Shown: in pieces, positions 40,467 to 48,390 of the stretch
Layout of the letters: every line of letters begins with the position of its first letter
Position numbering within the stretch: position 1 is the first letter of the stretch
Source: Hymenobacter yonginensis
Lineage (GTDB): Bacteria > Bacteroidota > Bacteroidia > Cytophagales > Hymenobacteraceae
DNA: 64,000 nucleotides
Reading direction: 5' to 3'
NCBI RefSeq assembly: GCF_027625995.1
Contig: NZ_CP115396.1
Coordinates: 4,092,501 to 4,156,500, forward strand
Position numbers and translations under genes: made by a program
Notes under the pieces: generated by a model
The model's input: only the letters and a program-made list of their open reading frames with translations
Databases searched by the model: none
What the model was told of the DNA's origin: nothing

Positions 40467-41696
40467 CTATACCAGCTGGCGCAGAGCCATTTCAAACGAT
40501 TTCTGGGCCACGCCGGTGCGCGAATCGCCCTGCAGGCGGGTGCGCTCCAGGGCCCGGCGGATGATGCGCGAGGTGTCGCCGAAGATGGCCTGGTCGGTGA
40601 TTTCGGCGTTGGTTTCCATCAGGTAGGCAAACACGCGGGCCATGCCGCAGTTGGCCACGAAGTCGGGGATGACGGACGTGTGCTGGTCGGCAAACTCGCC
40701 GGTGGGGCCGAAGAAGATTTCCGGGTCCTGGAACGGCACGTTGGCGCCGCACGAAATCACCTCCAGGCCGCCCGCAATCAGCTGCTCCACCTGCTGGCGC
40801 GTGACGAGGCGCGAAGCTGCCGCCGGAATGAAGATTTCGGCGCCGCTGCTCCAGATGCGCTGGTTTACCTCCTCAAACGACAGCAGATCCGGCGCGGTGA
40901 GGGCGTTGCCTTCGCGCTGCAGAAACAGCGTCCGGATTTCTTCCAGCGAGAAACCCTCTTCCTTGATCAGGCCGCCGGCCCGGTCGATGATGCCGGTGAT
41001 GCGGGCGCCCTGGCTGGCCAAGTAGTAGGCCGCCGCGGCGCCCACGTTGCCCCAGCCTTGCACGATGGCGCGCTTGCCGGCCACGCTCCGCTCGCCCCAC
41101 AACTCGTAGTAGTGGCGCACGGCCTCAGCCACGCCGTAGCCCGTAATCAGGTCGGCGACGGTGTATTTGCGGCTCAGGTCGGGCGTGAAGGCGGCATCTT
41201 CCAGCACCTTTACCACACCTTGGCGCAGCTGGCCCAGCTTCTGAATCTTCTGGGGCTCGGTGGCGCGGTAGTGGCCGTTCACGATGCCTTCCTGCGGATG
41301 CCAGAGGCCGTAATCCTCCGTAATCGGAATTACGTCGTGGATTTCGTCCACGTTCAGGTCGCCACCGGTGCCGTAGTAGTTCTTGAGCAGCGGAATCACG
41401 GCCCGGTACCAGCGCTCCAGCACGCCGCGCTTGCGCGGGTCCTGCGGATCGAAGTTGATGCCCGATTTGGCGCCCCCAATGGCGGGGCCCGACACCGTAA
41501 ACTTCACTTCCATGGTTTTGGCCAGGCTTTCCACCTCGCGCTTATCCAGGCCCTTGCGCATGCGGGTGCCGCCGCCGGCCGCGCCGCCGCGCAACGAGTT
41601 AATCACCACCCAGCCTTCGGCTTCCGTTTCGGCGTCTTTCCATTCGAATACAATTTCCGGGCGCTTATTCTCGAATTTAGCCAGCAGGTCTTTCAT
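40467..41696 (-). CDS. Glu/Leu/Phe/Val dehydrogenase family protein, divergent
   Basis: A 409-residue member of the amino-acid dehydrogenase superfamily. K65 (MEVKF) and K77 (GGAKSG) keep the family's 12-residue spacing, GDLNVDEIHDVIP replaces the usual PAPDxGT segment around the catalytic Asp, and GWGNVGAAA is the Rossmann motif. It is more distant from GDH and LeuDH than they are from each other, and RGGAAGGGTRMRKG near the N-terminus is distinctive. Substrate is unresolved: glutamate or a branched-chain or aromatic amino acid. The start at 41696 is preferred over one 51 bases upstream. Confidence 0.82.
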   Translation of the reverse strand: MKDLLAKFENKRPEIVFEWKDAETEAEGWVVINSLRGGAAGGGTRMRKGLDKREVESLAKTMEVKFTVSGPAIGGAKSGINFDPQDPRKRGVLERWYRAVIPLLKNYYGTGGDLNVDEIHDVIPITEDYGLWHPQEGIVNGHYRATEPQKIQKLGQLRQGVVKVLEDAAFTPDLSRKYTVADLITGYGVAEAVRHYYELWGERSVAGKRAIVQGWGNVGAAAAYYLASQGARITGIIDRAGGLIKEEGFSLEEIRTLFLQREGNALTAPDLLSFEEVNQRIWSSGAEIFIPAAASRLVTRQQVEQLIAGGLEVISCGANVPFQDPEIFFGPTGEFADQHTSVIPDFVANCGMARVFAYLMETNAEITDQAIFGDTSRIIRRALERTRLQGDSRTGVAQKSFEMALRQLV

Positions 41697-41744
41697 GGAT
41701 GGGTGGAAAAAGGGTGGGGGAGGGAAGGCAATAATTTTGTTGGT

Positions 41745-41752
41745 CAAAGGTA
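41745..41752 (-). promoter_or_regulatory. -7 box candidate for the divergent dehydrogenase
   Basis: TACCTTTG on the minus strand, 49 bases upstream of the ATG at 41696, fits TAnnTTTG. Confidence 0.45.
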
Positions 41753-41938
41753 AGCAGCCCCCCGTAAGAATTGGGGTCTTTGCTGCGTTAGGGCAGCAAA
41801 TAGCGTTGCCTGCCTGCCCTGTATGGCCCCGGTTTTTCTGGTTCGATTTCTGTTACCGGAACTCTTTGAGGCGTAAATATCGTAGTAGGCATATTCCTGA
41901 CGACAACGTCCTCCACTTCGCCACCGTAGTACCTCCTT

Positions 41939-42247
41939 ATGAAACCTTTGCTGTCACGCGTAGAATCCAAAAAAGTAGACAAGGCTGCCGCCATGCTCAA
42001 AGTGCTGGCGCACCCGAAGCGTTTGGCCATTGTTGATTTGCTGGGCAAAGAGGATAAGATGACCGTAACGGAAATCTACCGCTCGCTCGATTTGCCACAG
42101 GCTATTGCTTCCCAGCACCTTATCACCCTCAAAGACCGCGGCATTCTGTCGTCGTTCAAGGTGGGTACCAAAATCTATTACTCGCTGTCCATTCCCAAGC
42201 TGCTCGACGTTATCGACTCGCTGGAAGAGTGCTGCGACACGATGTAG
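41939..42247 (+). CDS. ArsR-family winged-helix transcriptional regulator
   Basis: A 102-residue DNA-binding protein: LKVLAHPKRLAIVDLL is the first helix pair, VTEIYRSLDLPQAIASQHLITLKDRGIL the recognition helix region, and FKVGTKIYYSLS the wing. A Cys pair near the C-terminus (EECCDTM) could bind metal or sense thiol redox state; the usual ArsR ELCVC box is absent. No efflux or resistance gene is adjacent, so the target is unknown. A terminator follows. Confidence 0.85.
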   Translation: MKPLLSRVESKKVDKAAAMLKVLAHPKRLAIVDLLGKEDKMTVTEIYRSLDLPQAIASQHLITLKDRGILSSFKVGTKIYYSLSIPKLLDVIDSLEECCDTM

Positions 42248-42275
42248 GCACTGCCTGCTCGTTCTTCTTAATCGG

Positions 42276-42303
42276 AAAAGACCGCCATCAGACGGTCTTT
42301 TTT
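42276..42303 (+). terminator. Terminator after the ArsR gene
   Basis: AAAAGACCG and CGGTCTTTTTT around a CCATCAGA loop, 28 bases past the stop codon. Confidence 0.85.
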
Positions 42304-42476
42304 CGTTGGTGGGCAGGCCATCCGCCGCAAATATGGCGGGCCCGCCGCAGGCACACTCAGCCGGCTGCCGATGGCGGCGGCAGTCCAGCGTATAGACCAG
42401 AAATCCAGAGCCTGGCCTTCCTGCCGGCCCCCGGAATCAACTCCAATACTCGTCTGTAGTCCCCGGGGCAGGCAGC

Positions 42477-42510
42477 AAAAAAGGCCTTCTTCCGCTGGAA
42501 AAAGGCCTTT
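42477..42510 (-). terminator. Terminator of hemA
   Basis: AAAAAAGGCCTT and AAGGCCTTT flank a loop; the plus-strand A-run gives the T-run on the minus strand. It lies 38 bases past the hemA stop codon. Confidence 0.8.
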
Positions 42511-42548
42511 GCGCTTATGAGGGACTTGTAGAATTGCCGCTTAGGCTA

Positions 42549-43820
42549 TTACGCTACCGTCGGCTGGTGTTCCAGGTCAAACAGGTCGGTGAGCACGTCG
42601 ATCAGCTGGTCGGCCTCGCCGCGCTTGCAGGCAGCTTTGAGCTGGATGACGGGCTGCTTGAGGATCTTCTGCATCAGCGACTTGGTAACCTCGTCCATGC
42701 GGCGGGCTTCCTCGGGACTCATCTTCTTCTGGAAGCGGTCCATTTCCTCCTGCCGGATCTGCTCCAGGGCGTTTTTGAGCTTCTGGATGGTCGGCGACAC
42801 CATCATTTCCTTGCTCCAGTCGTTGAGGCCGGCAATGCTTTCGGCAATGATGGCGCGCACGTGCGGCACGGCGGCCAGACGGCGCTCCAGCGCGGCCGAG
42901 GCCTTGCTCTGGATGGCGTCGATGTTGTAGACGAGCACGCCCGGCACGGTTTCCACCTCGGCCTCAATGCTGCGCGGCACCGATAGGTCGATGAAGAACT
43001 TGTAGCTGAGCACGTCGAGGTGCTGCACCATCTCGCGGGTGAAGAAGGGCGTGGCGGCCGCAATCGACGACACGATAACGTCGGCTTCCTTCATGCCCTG
43101 CACCAAGTTCTCGAAGTCCAGCACCTTCAGGCCGCACTCTTCGGCCAGCGTTTCGGCCTTGGAGCGGGTGCGGTTGCAGATGGTTACGTCCTGAAACTGC
43201 TTGCTGTCGCCGAAGTGGCGGCACACATCGGCCCCGATTTCACCCAAGCCAACCACTAGCACGCGTGGGTTGGCGACGTCGGCGGTCAGCTCCTCTACCA
43301 GCTCCAGAGCGGCGTAGGAAGTGGAAGCGGCGCCGTCGCGGAAGCTGGTTTCCTGCTGTACGCGCTTGTTGGTGAAGAACACGGTGTGCAGCAGGCGGTG
43401 CAGAAACGGGCCGGCGGCGTCTTCGTCGGCGGCCCACTGGTAGGCCTGCTTCACCTGGTTGCTGATCTGCAGGTCACCAACTACTTGGGCGTCAAGCCCC
43501 ATGGCTACCTCAAACAGGTGCTGCACGGCAGCATCCGCCTCGGTGAGCAGGTCAAAGTAAGGCTCGTAGCTGCTGGCGTCGGCCAACCCCTTGAGCTTGC
43601 CCAGGGCGGCAATAATGGCGGTGCTGTAGTCGAGGTCGGCGGAGTAGTACACTTCCGTCCGGTTGCAGGTGCTTAGCACCAGCAGGTCGGTAAGGCCCAA
43701 CTCGTGGTGCAGCGTGTGCAGAAAGCGGCGGCAGGCGGCTTCGTCCAGTGCAATAAGCTCCCGAATTTGCAGGGGGGCTTTTTTGAACGAAAGACTGACT
43801 GCCTTGAAAGGATGGGACAT
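42549..43820 (-). CDS. hemA: Glutamyl-tRNA reductase
   Basis: A 423-residue NADPH-dependent enzyme that reduces glutamyl-tRNA to glutamate-1-semialdehyde, the first step of C5 haem synthesis. The catalytic C52 is in LSTCNRTEVYY. QVVGDLQISNQVKQAY and the Rossmann motif VLVVGLGEIGADV follow, and the C-terminal half is the long dimerisation helix. It is divergent from a sensor kinase; hemC and hemD are not adjacent. Its minus-strand promoter candidate is strong. Confidence 0.95.
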   Translation of the reverse strand: MSHPFKAVSLSFKKAPLQIRELIALDEAACRRFLHTLHHELGLTDLLVLSTCNRTEVYYSADLDYSTAIIAALGKLKGLADASSYEPYFDLLTEADAAVQHLFEVAMGLDAQVVGDLQISNQVKQAYQWAADEDAAGPFLHRLLHTVFFTNKRVQQETSFRDGAASTSYAALELVEELTADVANPRVLVVGLGEIGADVCRHFGDSKQFQDVTICNRTRSKAETLAEECGLKVLDFENLVQGMKEADVIVSSIAAATPFFTREMVQHLDVLSYKFFIDLSVPRSIEAEVETVPGVLVYNIDAIQSKASAALERRLAAVPHVRAIIAESIAGLNDWSKEMMVSPTIQKLKNALEQIRQEEMDRFQKKMSPEEARRMDEVTKSLMQKILKQPVIQLKAACKRGEADQLIDVLTDLFDLEHQPTVA

Positions 43821-44129
43821 AGCGGGTGGCTACTGCAATTGCAGAAGGCAAAATTACGGCACAATTTGGTACCGTGAAAACAGCCAGCAACCTATCCTGG
43901 TTCGAGAAAGGTTGAAATTGCGTTTTAGGGCTTTAAAGCGTCTTTTTGAATCGATAAACTGACAAAAATCAACTGATAAGCGGCCCGGTGGGTGGCCTTG
44001 GGCGTAACGGCAGCGCCCGGCGGCGCGTTGTACCTTCGTTCCGCTCGGCGGGCTTCGGGGTAAACCGGAGCCGGCGCCGCGCCCAGCGGCCCGCTGCTGC
44101 CGGACTTTCACCCGCGTTTCCTTCGTGCT
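43821..44129. other. Divergent control region between hemA and the histidine kinase
   Basis: A 309-base gap with no gene. It holds a hemA promoter candidate at 43849-43880 and a weaker TACCTTCG (44031-44038) on the plus strand before the kinase. The right half is GC-rich with several GCCGG/CCGGC segments. No operator symmetry was clear. Confidence 0.45.
43849..43880 (-). promoter_or_regulatory. Promoter candidate for hemA
   Basis: TTTTC (43876-43880), 19 bases, TAATTTTG (43849-43856) on the minus strand, 28 bases before the ATG. Confidence 0.55.
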
Positions 44130-45311
44130 TTGATAGCCATCTACGACCAAAAATCCCGCATCAAGCTGCTGATTGTAGCCGTGGCGCTGCTCATTGCGGC
44201 AGCTACCGTTATCTACACCAACATTCTGGTGCAGCGCGTATCGGAGCGGGAGCAGCAGCAGATTGCGCTCTACGCCAAGGCCCAGCGCTTCATTATCAAC
44301 TCCGAGGTCGACTCGAACACCAACTTTGTGTTCGAGGAAATCATCAACGCCAACACCACCATTCCCATCATCCTCACTGATGACGAGGGCAACATCGTGG
44401 ATGCCAAAAACGTGACCGTGCCCAAAGGCAGGTCGGAAAAGGCGGCCATTGCGTACCTACGGCGCGAAATTGCGGTGATGGAGCAGCAGCACCGCCCCAT
44501 TATTATTGAGCTGGGCGCCGGGCTGCGCAACCGCATTTACTATAAGGATTCTGTGCTGCTGGCGCAGCTGCGCACGTATCCGCTGGTGCAGCTGGCCGTT
44601 ATTGCCTGCCTGGGCGTCATTGCCTACTTCGCGTTCAGCTACTCGCGCCGCTCCGAGCAAAACCGCGTGTGGGTGGGTTTGGCCAAGGAAACCGCGCACC
44701 AACTGGGCACGCCCCTGAGCAGCCTGATGGCCTGGCAGAGCTACCTGAGCGAGAGTGAGCGGTTCAAGGACGAGCCGATTGTAGAGGAGCTGAGCAAGGA
44801 CATCCGGCGGCTGCAGATCATCACGGAGCGGTTCAGCAACATCGGCTCGGTGCCGGTGCTCAAGCCCGAAAACATCCTGCGCACCACCCAGAACGCCATT
44901 GCCTACCTGCAGAGCCGCGTTTCGAAGAAGGTGACGTTTGAAATCAAGACCGACCTGCCCACCGACACGCCGGCGCTGGTGAACGTGCCGCTGTTCGACT
45001 GGGTGATTGAGAACATCTGCAAAAACGCCGTGGATGCCATGGACGGCCGCGGTAGCATCACGCTGCACCTGCGCCGCCCCGTGCGCGACAAAACCGGCAT
45101 TGCCATCGACATCACCGACACCGGCAAGGGCATCCCGAAAAGCAAGATCGACAACGTGTTCCTGCCCGGCTACACCACCAAAAAGCGCGGCTGGGGCCTG
45201 GGGCTAGCGCTAGCCAAGCGCATCATCGAGAACTACCACCAAGGCCGCCTCTTCGTGAAATGGAGCGAAGTCGGGCGCGGCACCACGTTCCGGGTGGTCC
45301 TGAAGGGATAG
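44130..45311 (+). CDS. Membrane sensor histidine kinase
   Basis: A 393-residue two-component kinase. Two transmembrane helices (about 11-31 and 151-171) bracket a periplasmic sensor of about 120 residues with a conserved IPIILTDDEGNIVDAKN, as in other Bacteroidota kinases. The phosphoacceptor is H190 in KETAHQLGTPLSSL. ATPase boxes are N (ENICKNAVDAM), G1 (ITDTGKGIP) and F/G2 (GYTTKKRGWGLGLALAKRI). No receiver gene is adjacent, so its partner is unknown; it is divergent from hemA. The start codon is TTG at 44130. Confidence 0.88.
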   Translation: MIAIYDQKSRIKLLIVAVALLIAAATVIYTNILVQRVSEREQQQIALYAKAQRFIINSEVDSNTNFVFEEIINANTTIPIILTDDEGNIVDAKNVTVPKGRSEKAAIAYLRREIAVMEQQHRPIIIELGAGLRNRIYYKDSVLLAQLRTYPLVQLAVIACLGVIAYFAFSYSRRSEQNRVWVGLAKETAHQLGTPLSSLMAWQSYLSESERFKDEPIVEELSKDIRRLQIITERFSNIGSVPVLKPENILRTTQNAIAYLQSRVSKKVTFEIKTDLPTDTPALVNVPLFDWVIENICKNAVDAMDGRGSITLHLRRPVRDKTGIAIDITDTGKGIPKSKIDNVFLPGYTTKKRGWGLGLALAKRIIENYHQGRLFVKWSEVGRGTTFRVVLKG

Positions 45312-45321
45312 GCAGCGGTGC

Positions 45322-46494
45322 CTAGCGCGCAGCCGGCGCGGCCGTGGTAGCAGTAGGCGGCGGAGTGAGCGGGTCTTTGCCAGCCTTCCCCCGATTCGTT
45401 AGCTCCACGTAGCTGTTGCCGCTTACGGGCTTGCCGTTGTGGGTGCCCTCTACCCGGCACATGCCTTCCCAATAGCGCATCTTGATGCCGGCAAACAGCT
45501 TGAGGGTCAGCTCCTGGTCTGCGACGAGGGGCGTGATGGTGAGGTCGTATTGCTGGCTGGGGATGCGCAGGCTCCACTTGCTAGGATAGCGTAGCTTGGA
45601 GTGCGGGCTGGTCCAGTATTCCAGCACATCGAGCTGAAAGTCTTTGGCTTCCAGGTCTACGGCCTGGCCCGGCTGGGGGCCGTTGTAGGTGCCGCCGTTT
45701 ACTACTCTGCTGGAGTTGCGGTCGAACAGCTGGTAGGTCATGATTTCGTGGCGCGTCACGCTGCCCGGCGCGGATGCCGTACCGGCCACGGCGGCGGCAG
45801 GCTCATCGAGCTGCAGCGAAAACCAGTCCCAGCCGATGCCTTTGTTGGTGACGGAGTTGCAGTTCCACTGCCGGTCATACCACATGTCGCCGGTTACCTC
45901 GTGCACTTTGCCGTCGACTTCAATGGTGCCGGTAGTGGTCAGGCGCGGGTAGCTGTAGTAGCCGGCCTTGGCCACGTCGCCGTAATTTTCGTAGCCGGTG
46001 CCGCTGTGCAGCAACACGGGCTTCTGCGGCTTGGTGCTCAGGTTGATGGCGTAGCCTTTGTGGCTGGCCATGCGGCCCTGCAGCTGGTACTCGCCGGTGA
46101 CGCCGGCCAGGGTCCAGCGCTGGTCGTCCTTTTGCATATGCAGGCTGACGGGCAGCGCCGAGTCGAGCAGCTTGGGCAGGCGCTCCACTTTGTAGTCGTA
46201 GCGGAACTGCTTGGTTTGCGGGTCGGTGATGGCGAAGTTCACCATCTGCCAGTCTTTCTTGCCGGTGATGTTGAAGTGGAAGAACACATACTCCACGCCG
46301 AACTGCTCGCCGGTTTTCACGTCGCGCAGGTGGCCCGTGAAGTACCACCACTCCAGCGAGTTCTGCTTGTGCACGGCTTCTTCCTGCGGCAGCTGGGCCC
46401 GCTCCGTGAATACGTCGTACTTATTGGTGGGCTTGAGGGCGCAGCCCGAGGTGGCAAAAACCAGAAATAAGGCGGCAAGCAACAGATTCTTCAT
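45322..46494 (-). CDS. Lipocalin-like (CrtC/AttH family) lipoprotein
   Basis: A 390-residue lipoprotein (lipobox ATSGC, C18). The two lipocalin-type halves of the AttH/CrtC superfamily are visible: LEWWYFTGHLRD and FGVEYVFFHFN near the N-terminus, then GYYSYPRLTTTGTI and VTGDMWYDRQW in the middle. Members include carotenoid 1,2-hydratase and hydroxyneurosporene synthase, but most are uncharacterised. The tail after about 365 is a Pro/Thr/Ala stretch. With no carotenoid genes around, a lipid-binding or hydratase role is an inference only. Confidence 0.78.
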   Translation of the reverse strand: MKNLLLAALFLVFATSGCALKPTNKYDVFTERAQLPQEEAVHKQNSLEWWYFTGHLRDVKTGEQFGVEYVFFHFNITGKKDWQMVNFAITDPQTKQFRYDYKVERLPKLLDSALPVSLHMQKDDQRWTLAGVTGEYQLQGRMASHKGYAINLSTKPQKPVLLHSGTGYENYGDVAKAGYYSYPRLTTTGTIEVDGKVHEVTGDMWYDRQWNCNSVTNKGIGWDWFSLQLDEPAAAVAGTASAPGSVTRHEIMTYQLFDRNSSRVVNGGTYNGPQPGQAVDLEAKDFQLDVLEYWTSPHSKLRYPSKWSLRIPSQQYDLTITPLVADQELTLKLFAGIKMRYWEGMCRVEGTHNGKPVSGNSYVELTNRGKAGKDPLTPPPTATTAAPAAR

Positions 46495-46538
46495 ACCCCG
46501 GAATAAGGATTTTGGGGGCAGAAAGGTTTAGGCGGCTG

Positions 46539-47294
46539 CTACCGAAAAGGTGCACGTACCCGATTCCAGAGGCTACGTGGGTGCCAGGGTTTTGCATAGT
46601 AACTGCGAGTTACCACTACTTCCCCCAGAGCTTGAGTAGACATTTTCAGTTCAATTGGTACGGTCAGCTGTTGGAGCACGTCCCAGCGAATATCCTGATT
46701 TTGGTAGCCGATGCAGGAGATGCTCAACGTAGTAGATGGAGTGAGGACGTAGGAATGCGCAAGGCGCAATTCAAACGTGCCATCCACATTCGTCGACGTA
46801 CCGATACGTGTGCCCTGTATGAGAATCGTAACGCCAGGCAGACCGTCGCCGGTGCTGGCATCCGTGACCCGGCCGCGCACTACTTGACTCATGCTATCGG
46901 TAAGCACTTGATGCTGCGGATGGCGGATGAGCTTGCGCTGGTCCTGGGTCAGAAAATCGGTGTACACAGAAGCCGTAGGCTGCTGCCCGACGCTTTGCTC
47001 CGCCGCCAGTTCCCGCAACCCCAGCACGGCGGCCGCTGCCGCCAGCCAGGTGCGCCAGCGCGGTGCCGGCTCCGCCAATGGCCGCAACACGCGCTGCAGC
47101 TGGTCTGAGCGGAAACGGCCGCAGGGGGCGGCGGTGCGGTGCAGCAACGCCACTACCTCGGCGTCGCTGAGGGTGGTGAAGTCGATGACGACTTTGGCGC
47201 AGGCGGCGCAGTGGCGGCCCTGGGCGGCGGGCGTCATGGCGGCCCAGCTTTCGGAGCAGGACTGCGGAACGGAGAGGCGAAGCAGCTGAGGCAT
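46539..47294 (-). CDS. Cys-pair domain + carboxypeptidase-regulatory-like domain protein (paralogue B)
   Basis: A 251-residue protein. The N-terminal domain (1-60) has SCSESWAAMTPAAQGRHCAA with HCAACAKVVIDFTTL, a CxxC motif. One hydrophobic helix at about 85-100 links to a carboxypeptidase-regulatory-like (CNA-B-type) beta-sandwich (about 135-225) with VVRGRVTDASTGDGLPGVTI and TNVDGTFELRL. The end LGEVVVTRSYY is typical of TonB-receptor N-terminal segments. It is a paralogue of the next gene. Role unknown; a CxxC metal or redox site tied to a surface domain is the visible design. Confidence 0.75.
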   Translation of the reverse strand: MPQLLRLSVPQSCSESWAAMTPAAQGRHCAACAKVVIDFTTLSDAEVVALLHRTAAPCGRFRSDQLQRVLRPLAEPAPRWRTWLAAAAAVLGLRELAAEQSVGQQPTASVYTDFLTQDQRKLIRHPQHQVLTDSMSQVVRGRVTDASTGDGLPGVTILIQGTRIGTSTNVDGTFELRLAHSYVLTPSTTLSISCIGYQNQDIRWDVLQQLTVPIELKMSTQALGEVVVTRSYYAKPWHPRSLWNRVRAPFR

Positions 47295-47382
47295 GGCGGG
47301 TAGTAGAAATGTTGCCCCTCTGATGCCGCCCGCTGCCCGATTCCACAGCCGTGTTCAAATTTTTTTGTCTGGATAGCTCCGG

Positions 47383-47492
47383 GTGTGGCACGGACTTCAG
47401 TCCGTAGCCCGACTATGTTGCGCCAGCCGGCTCGTTTGGGTGGCGCGCTCTGGCCGTTGCAGTCGGGCTACGGACTGAAGTCCGTGCCACAC
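47383..47492. repeat. Paired REP element (GGCACGGACTTCAGTCCGTAG), copy 1
   Basis: Two 32-base arms, 47383-47414 and 47461-47492, are exact complements. Each arm contains its own mini-hairpin, CGGACT-TC-AGTCCG, next to GTAGCCC. The spacer is 46 bases. The same REP unit flanks the transposase pseudogene at 56381-56463, which marks it as a REP/BIME of that RAYT family. Confidence 0.9.
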
Positions 47493-47500
47493 ACAGCGGG

Positions 47501-48208
47501 CTACTTCAGCGGGGGCTTCTGGGGCGGGTCGTGCTGCACAATCCGGCCCATAATCTGCCCGCGGCCTTCCCGCGACTTCAGGCGCACCGTGAGCGGCGCC
47601 GGGGCCGGTGACACGGCCACGGATACCTGCTGCGCCACGAACACGAATGGGCTGTCCTGCACGCGCAGCTGCACGCTGCCGTTCTGCACGGCGGCCCACT
47701 TCTGCAGCATCACGAAGCTGAAATTGCCTTGCTCATCGGTGGTAGCGCCGTAAGGCGTGTCGCCGATGAAGATTTCGGCGCCGGGCACGCCCAGGCCGGT
47801 GGAGTCATCAAGGACGCGGCCGCGCACGGTCACTTGGCCGTTGGGGGCGTCGGCGAGGGCGTCGGTTTGGGAAGTGGGAGCGGTGCCGGCCGTGGTGGTG
47901 GGGGCCGTGGTCTGGCAGGAGCTGACCAGCGGCTTGAAGCTGAGCAGCGCCAATGACGTGAGCACCCAGCGGCGCCAGCGCGGGGCGGGCGGCGCCAGCA
48001 CGGCGGCGGGCGGCGCAAACTGCCCGGCCCGGAAGAAGCCGCAGACGCTGCCCGCCGCCGGCCGGGCCAGCCAGGCCGTCACTTCGGCCTCGGTCATGCG
48101 CGAGAAATCCACGACTTCGTGCTGGCAGCTGCCGCAGTGGCGGCCGTCGGCGGTGGGCGTCATGTCGGCCCAGGCTTTGGGGCAGGGACTCGGAACGGAG
48201 AAGGCCAT
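47501..48208 (-). CDS. Cys-pair domain + carboxypeptidase-regulatory-like domain protein (paralogue A)
   Basis: A 235-residue paralogue of the protein at 46539-47294. The N-terminal domain has the matching PSPCPKAWADMTPTADGRHC with CGSCQHEVVDFSRM, a hydrophobic helix near 80-95 with a following LVSSCQT, a Thr/Ala-rich linker, then the regulatory sandwich VTVRGRVLDDSTGLGVPGAE and GATTDEQGNFSFVML. The two share the N-terminal CxxC domain and arrangement but differ in the C-terminal domain. Orientation is the same, separated by the REP pair. Confidence 0.75.
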   Translation of the reverse strand: MAFSVPSPCPKAWADMTPTADGRHCGSCQHEVVDFSRMTEAEVTAWLARPAAGSVCGFFRAGQFAPPAAVLAPPAPRWRRWVLTSLALLSFKPLVSSCQTTAPTTTAGTAPTSQTDALADAPNGQVTVRGRVLDDSTGLGVPGAEIFIGDTPYGATTDEQGNFSFVMLQKWAAVQNGSVQLRVQDSPFVFVAQQVSVAVSPAPAPLTVRLKSREGRGQIMGRIVQHDPPQKPPLK

Positions 48209-48390
48209 AGCGGAAGGGAAAGGTGAGGGAAAGTAGCAGCAGGCAAGGCAATTAGGCAGTGGCCCGGCCGCCGCCGGGGAAAGCTACCGAAAAATCAGGC
48301 CAGAGTCATCTGCCGGGGTTGTGAAGCAGCAATACGCAGCCTAGCCGCATTATTCTGTATCTTTTGCCCCTCTTACCTCGCTCCACTGCT

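Noticed and set aside
41939-42247. Arsenic regulator
   Set aside because: The ELCVC metal box of ArsR is absent and no arsenic genes are adjacent; only the winged-helix fold is supported.
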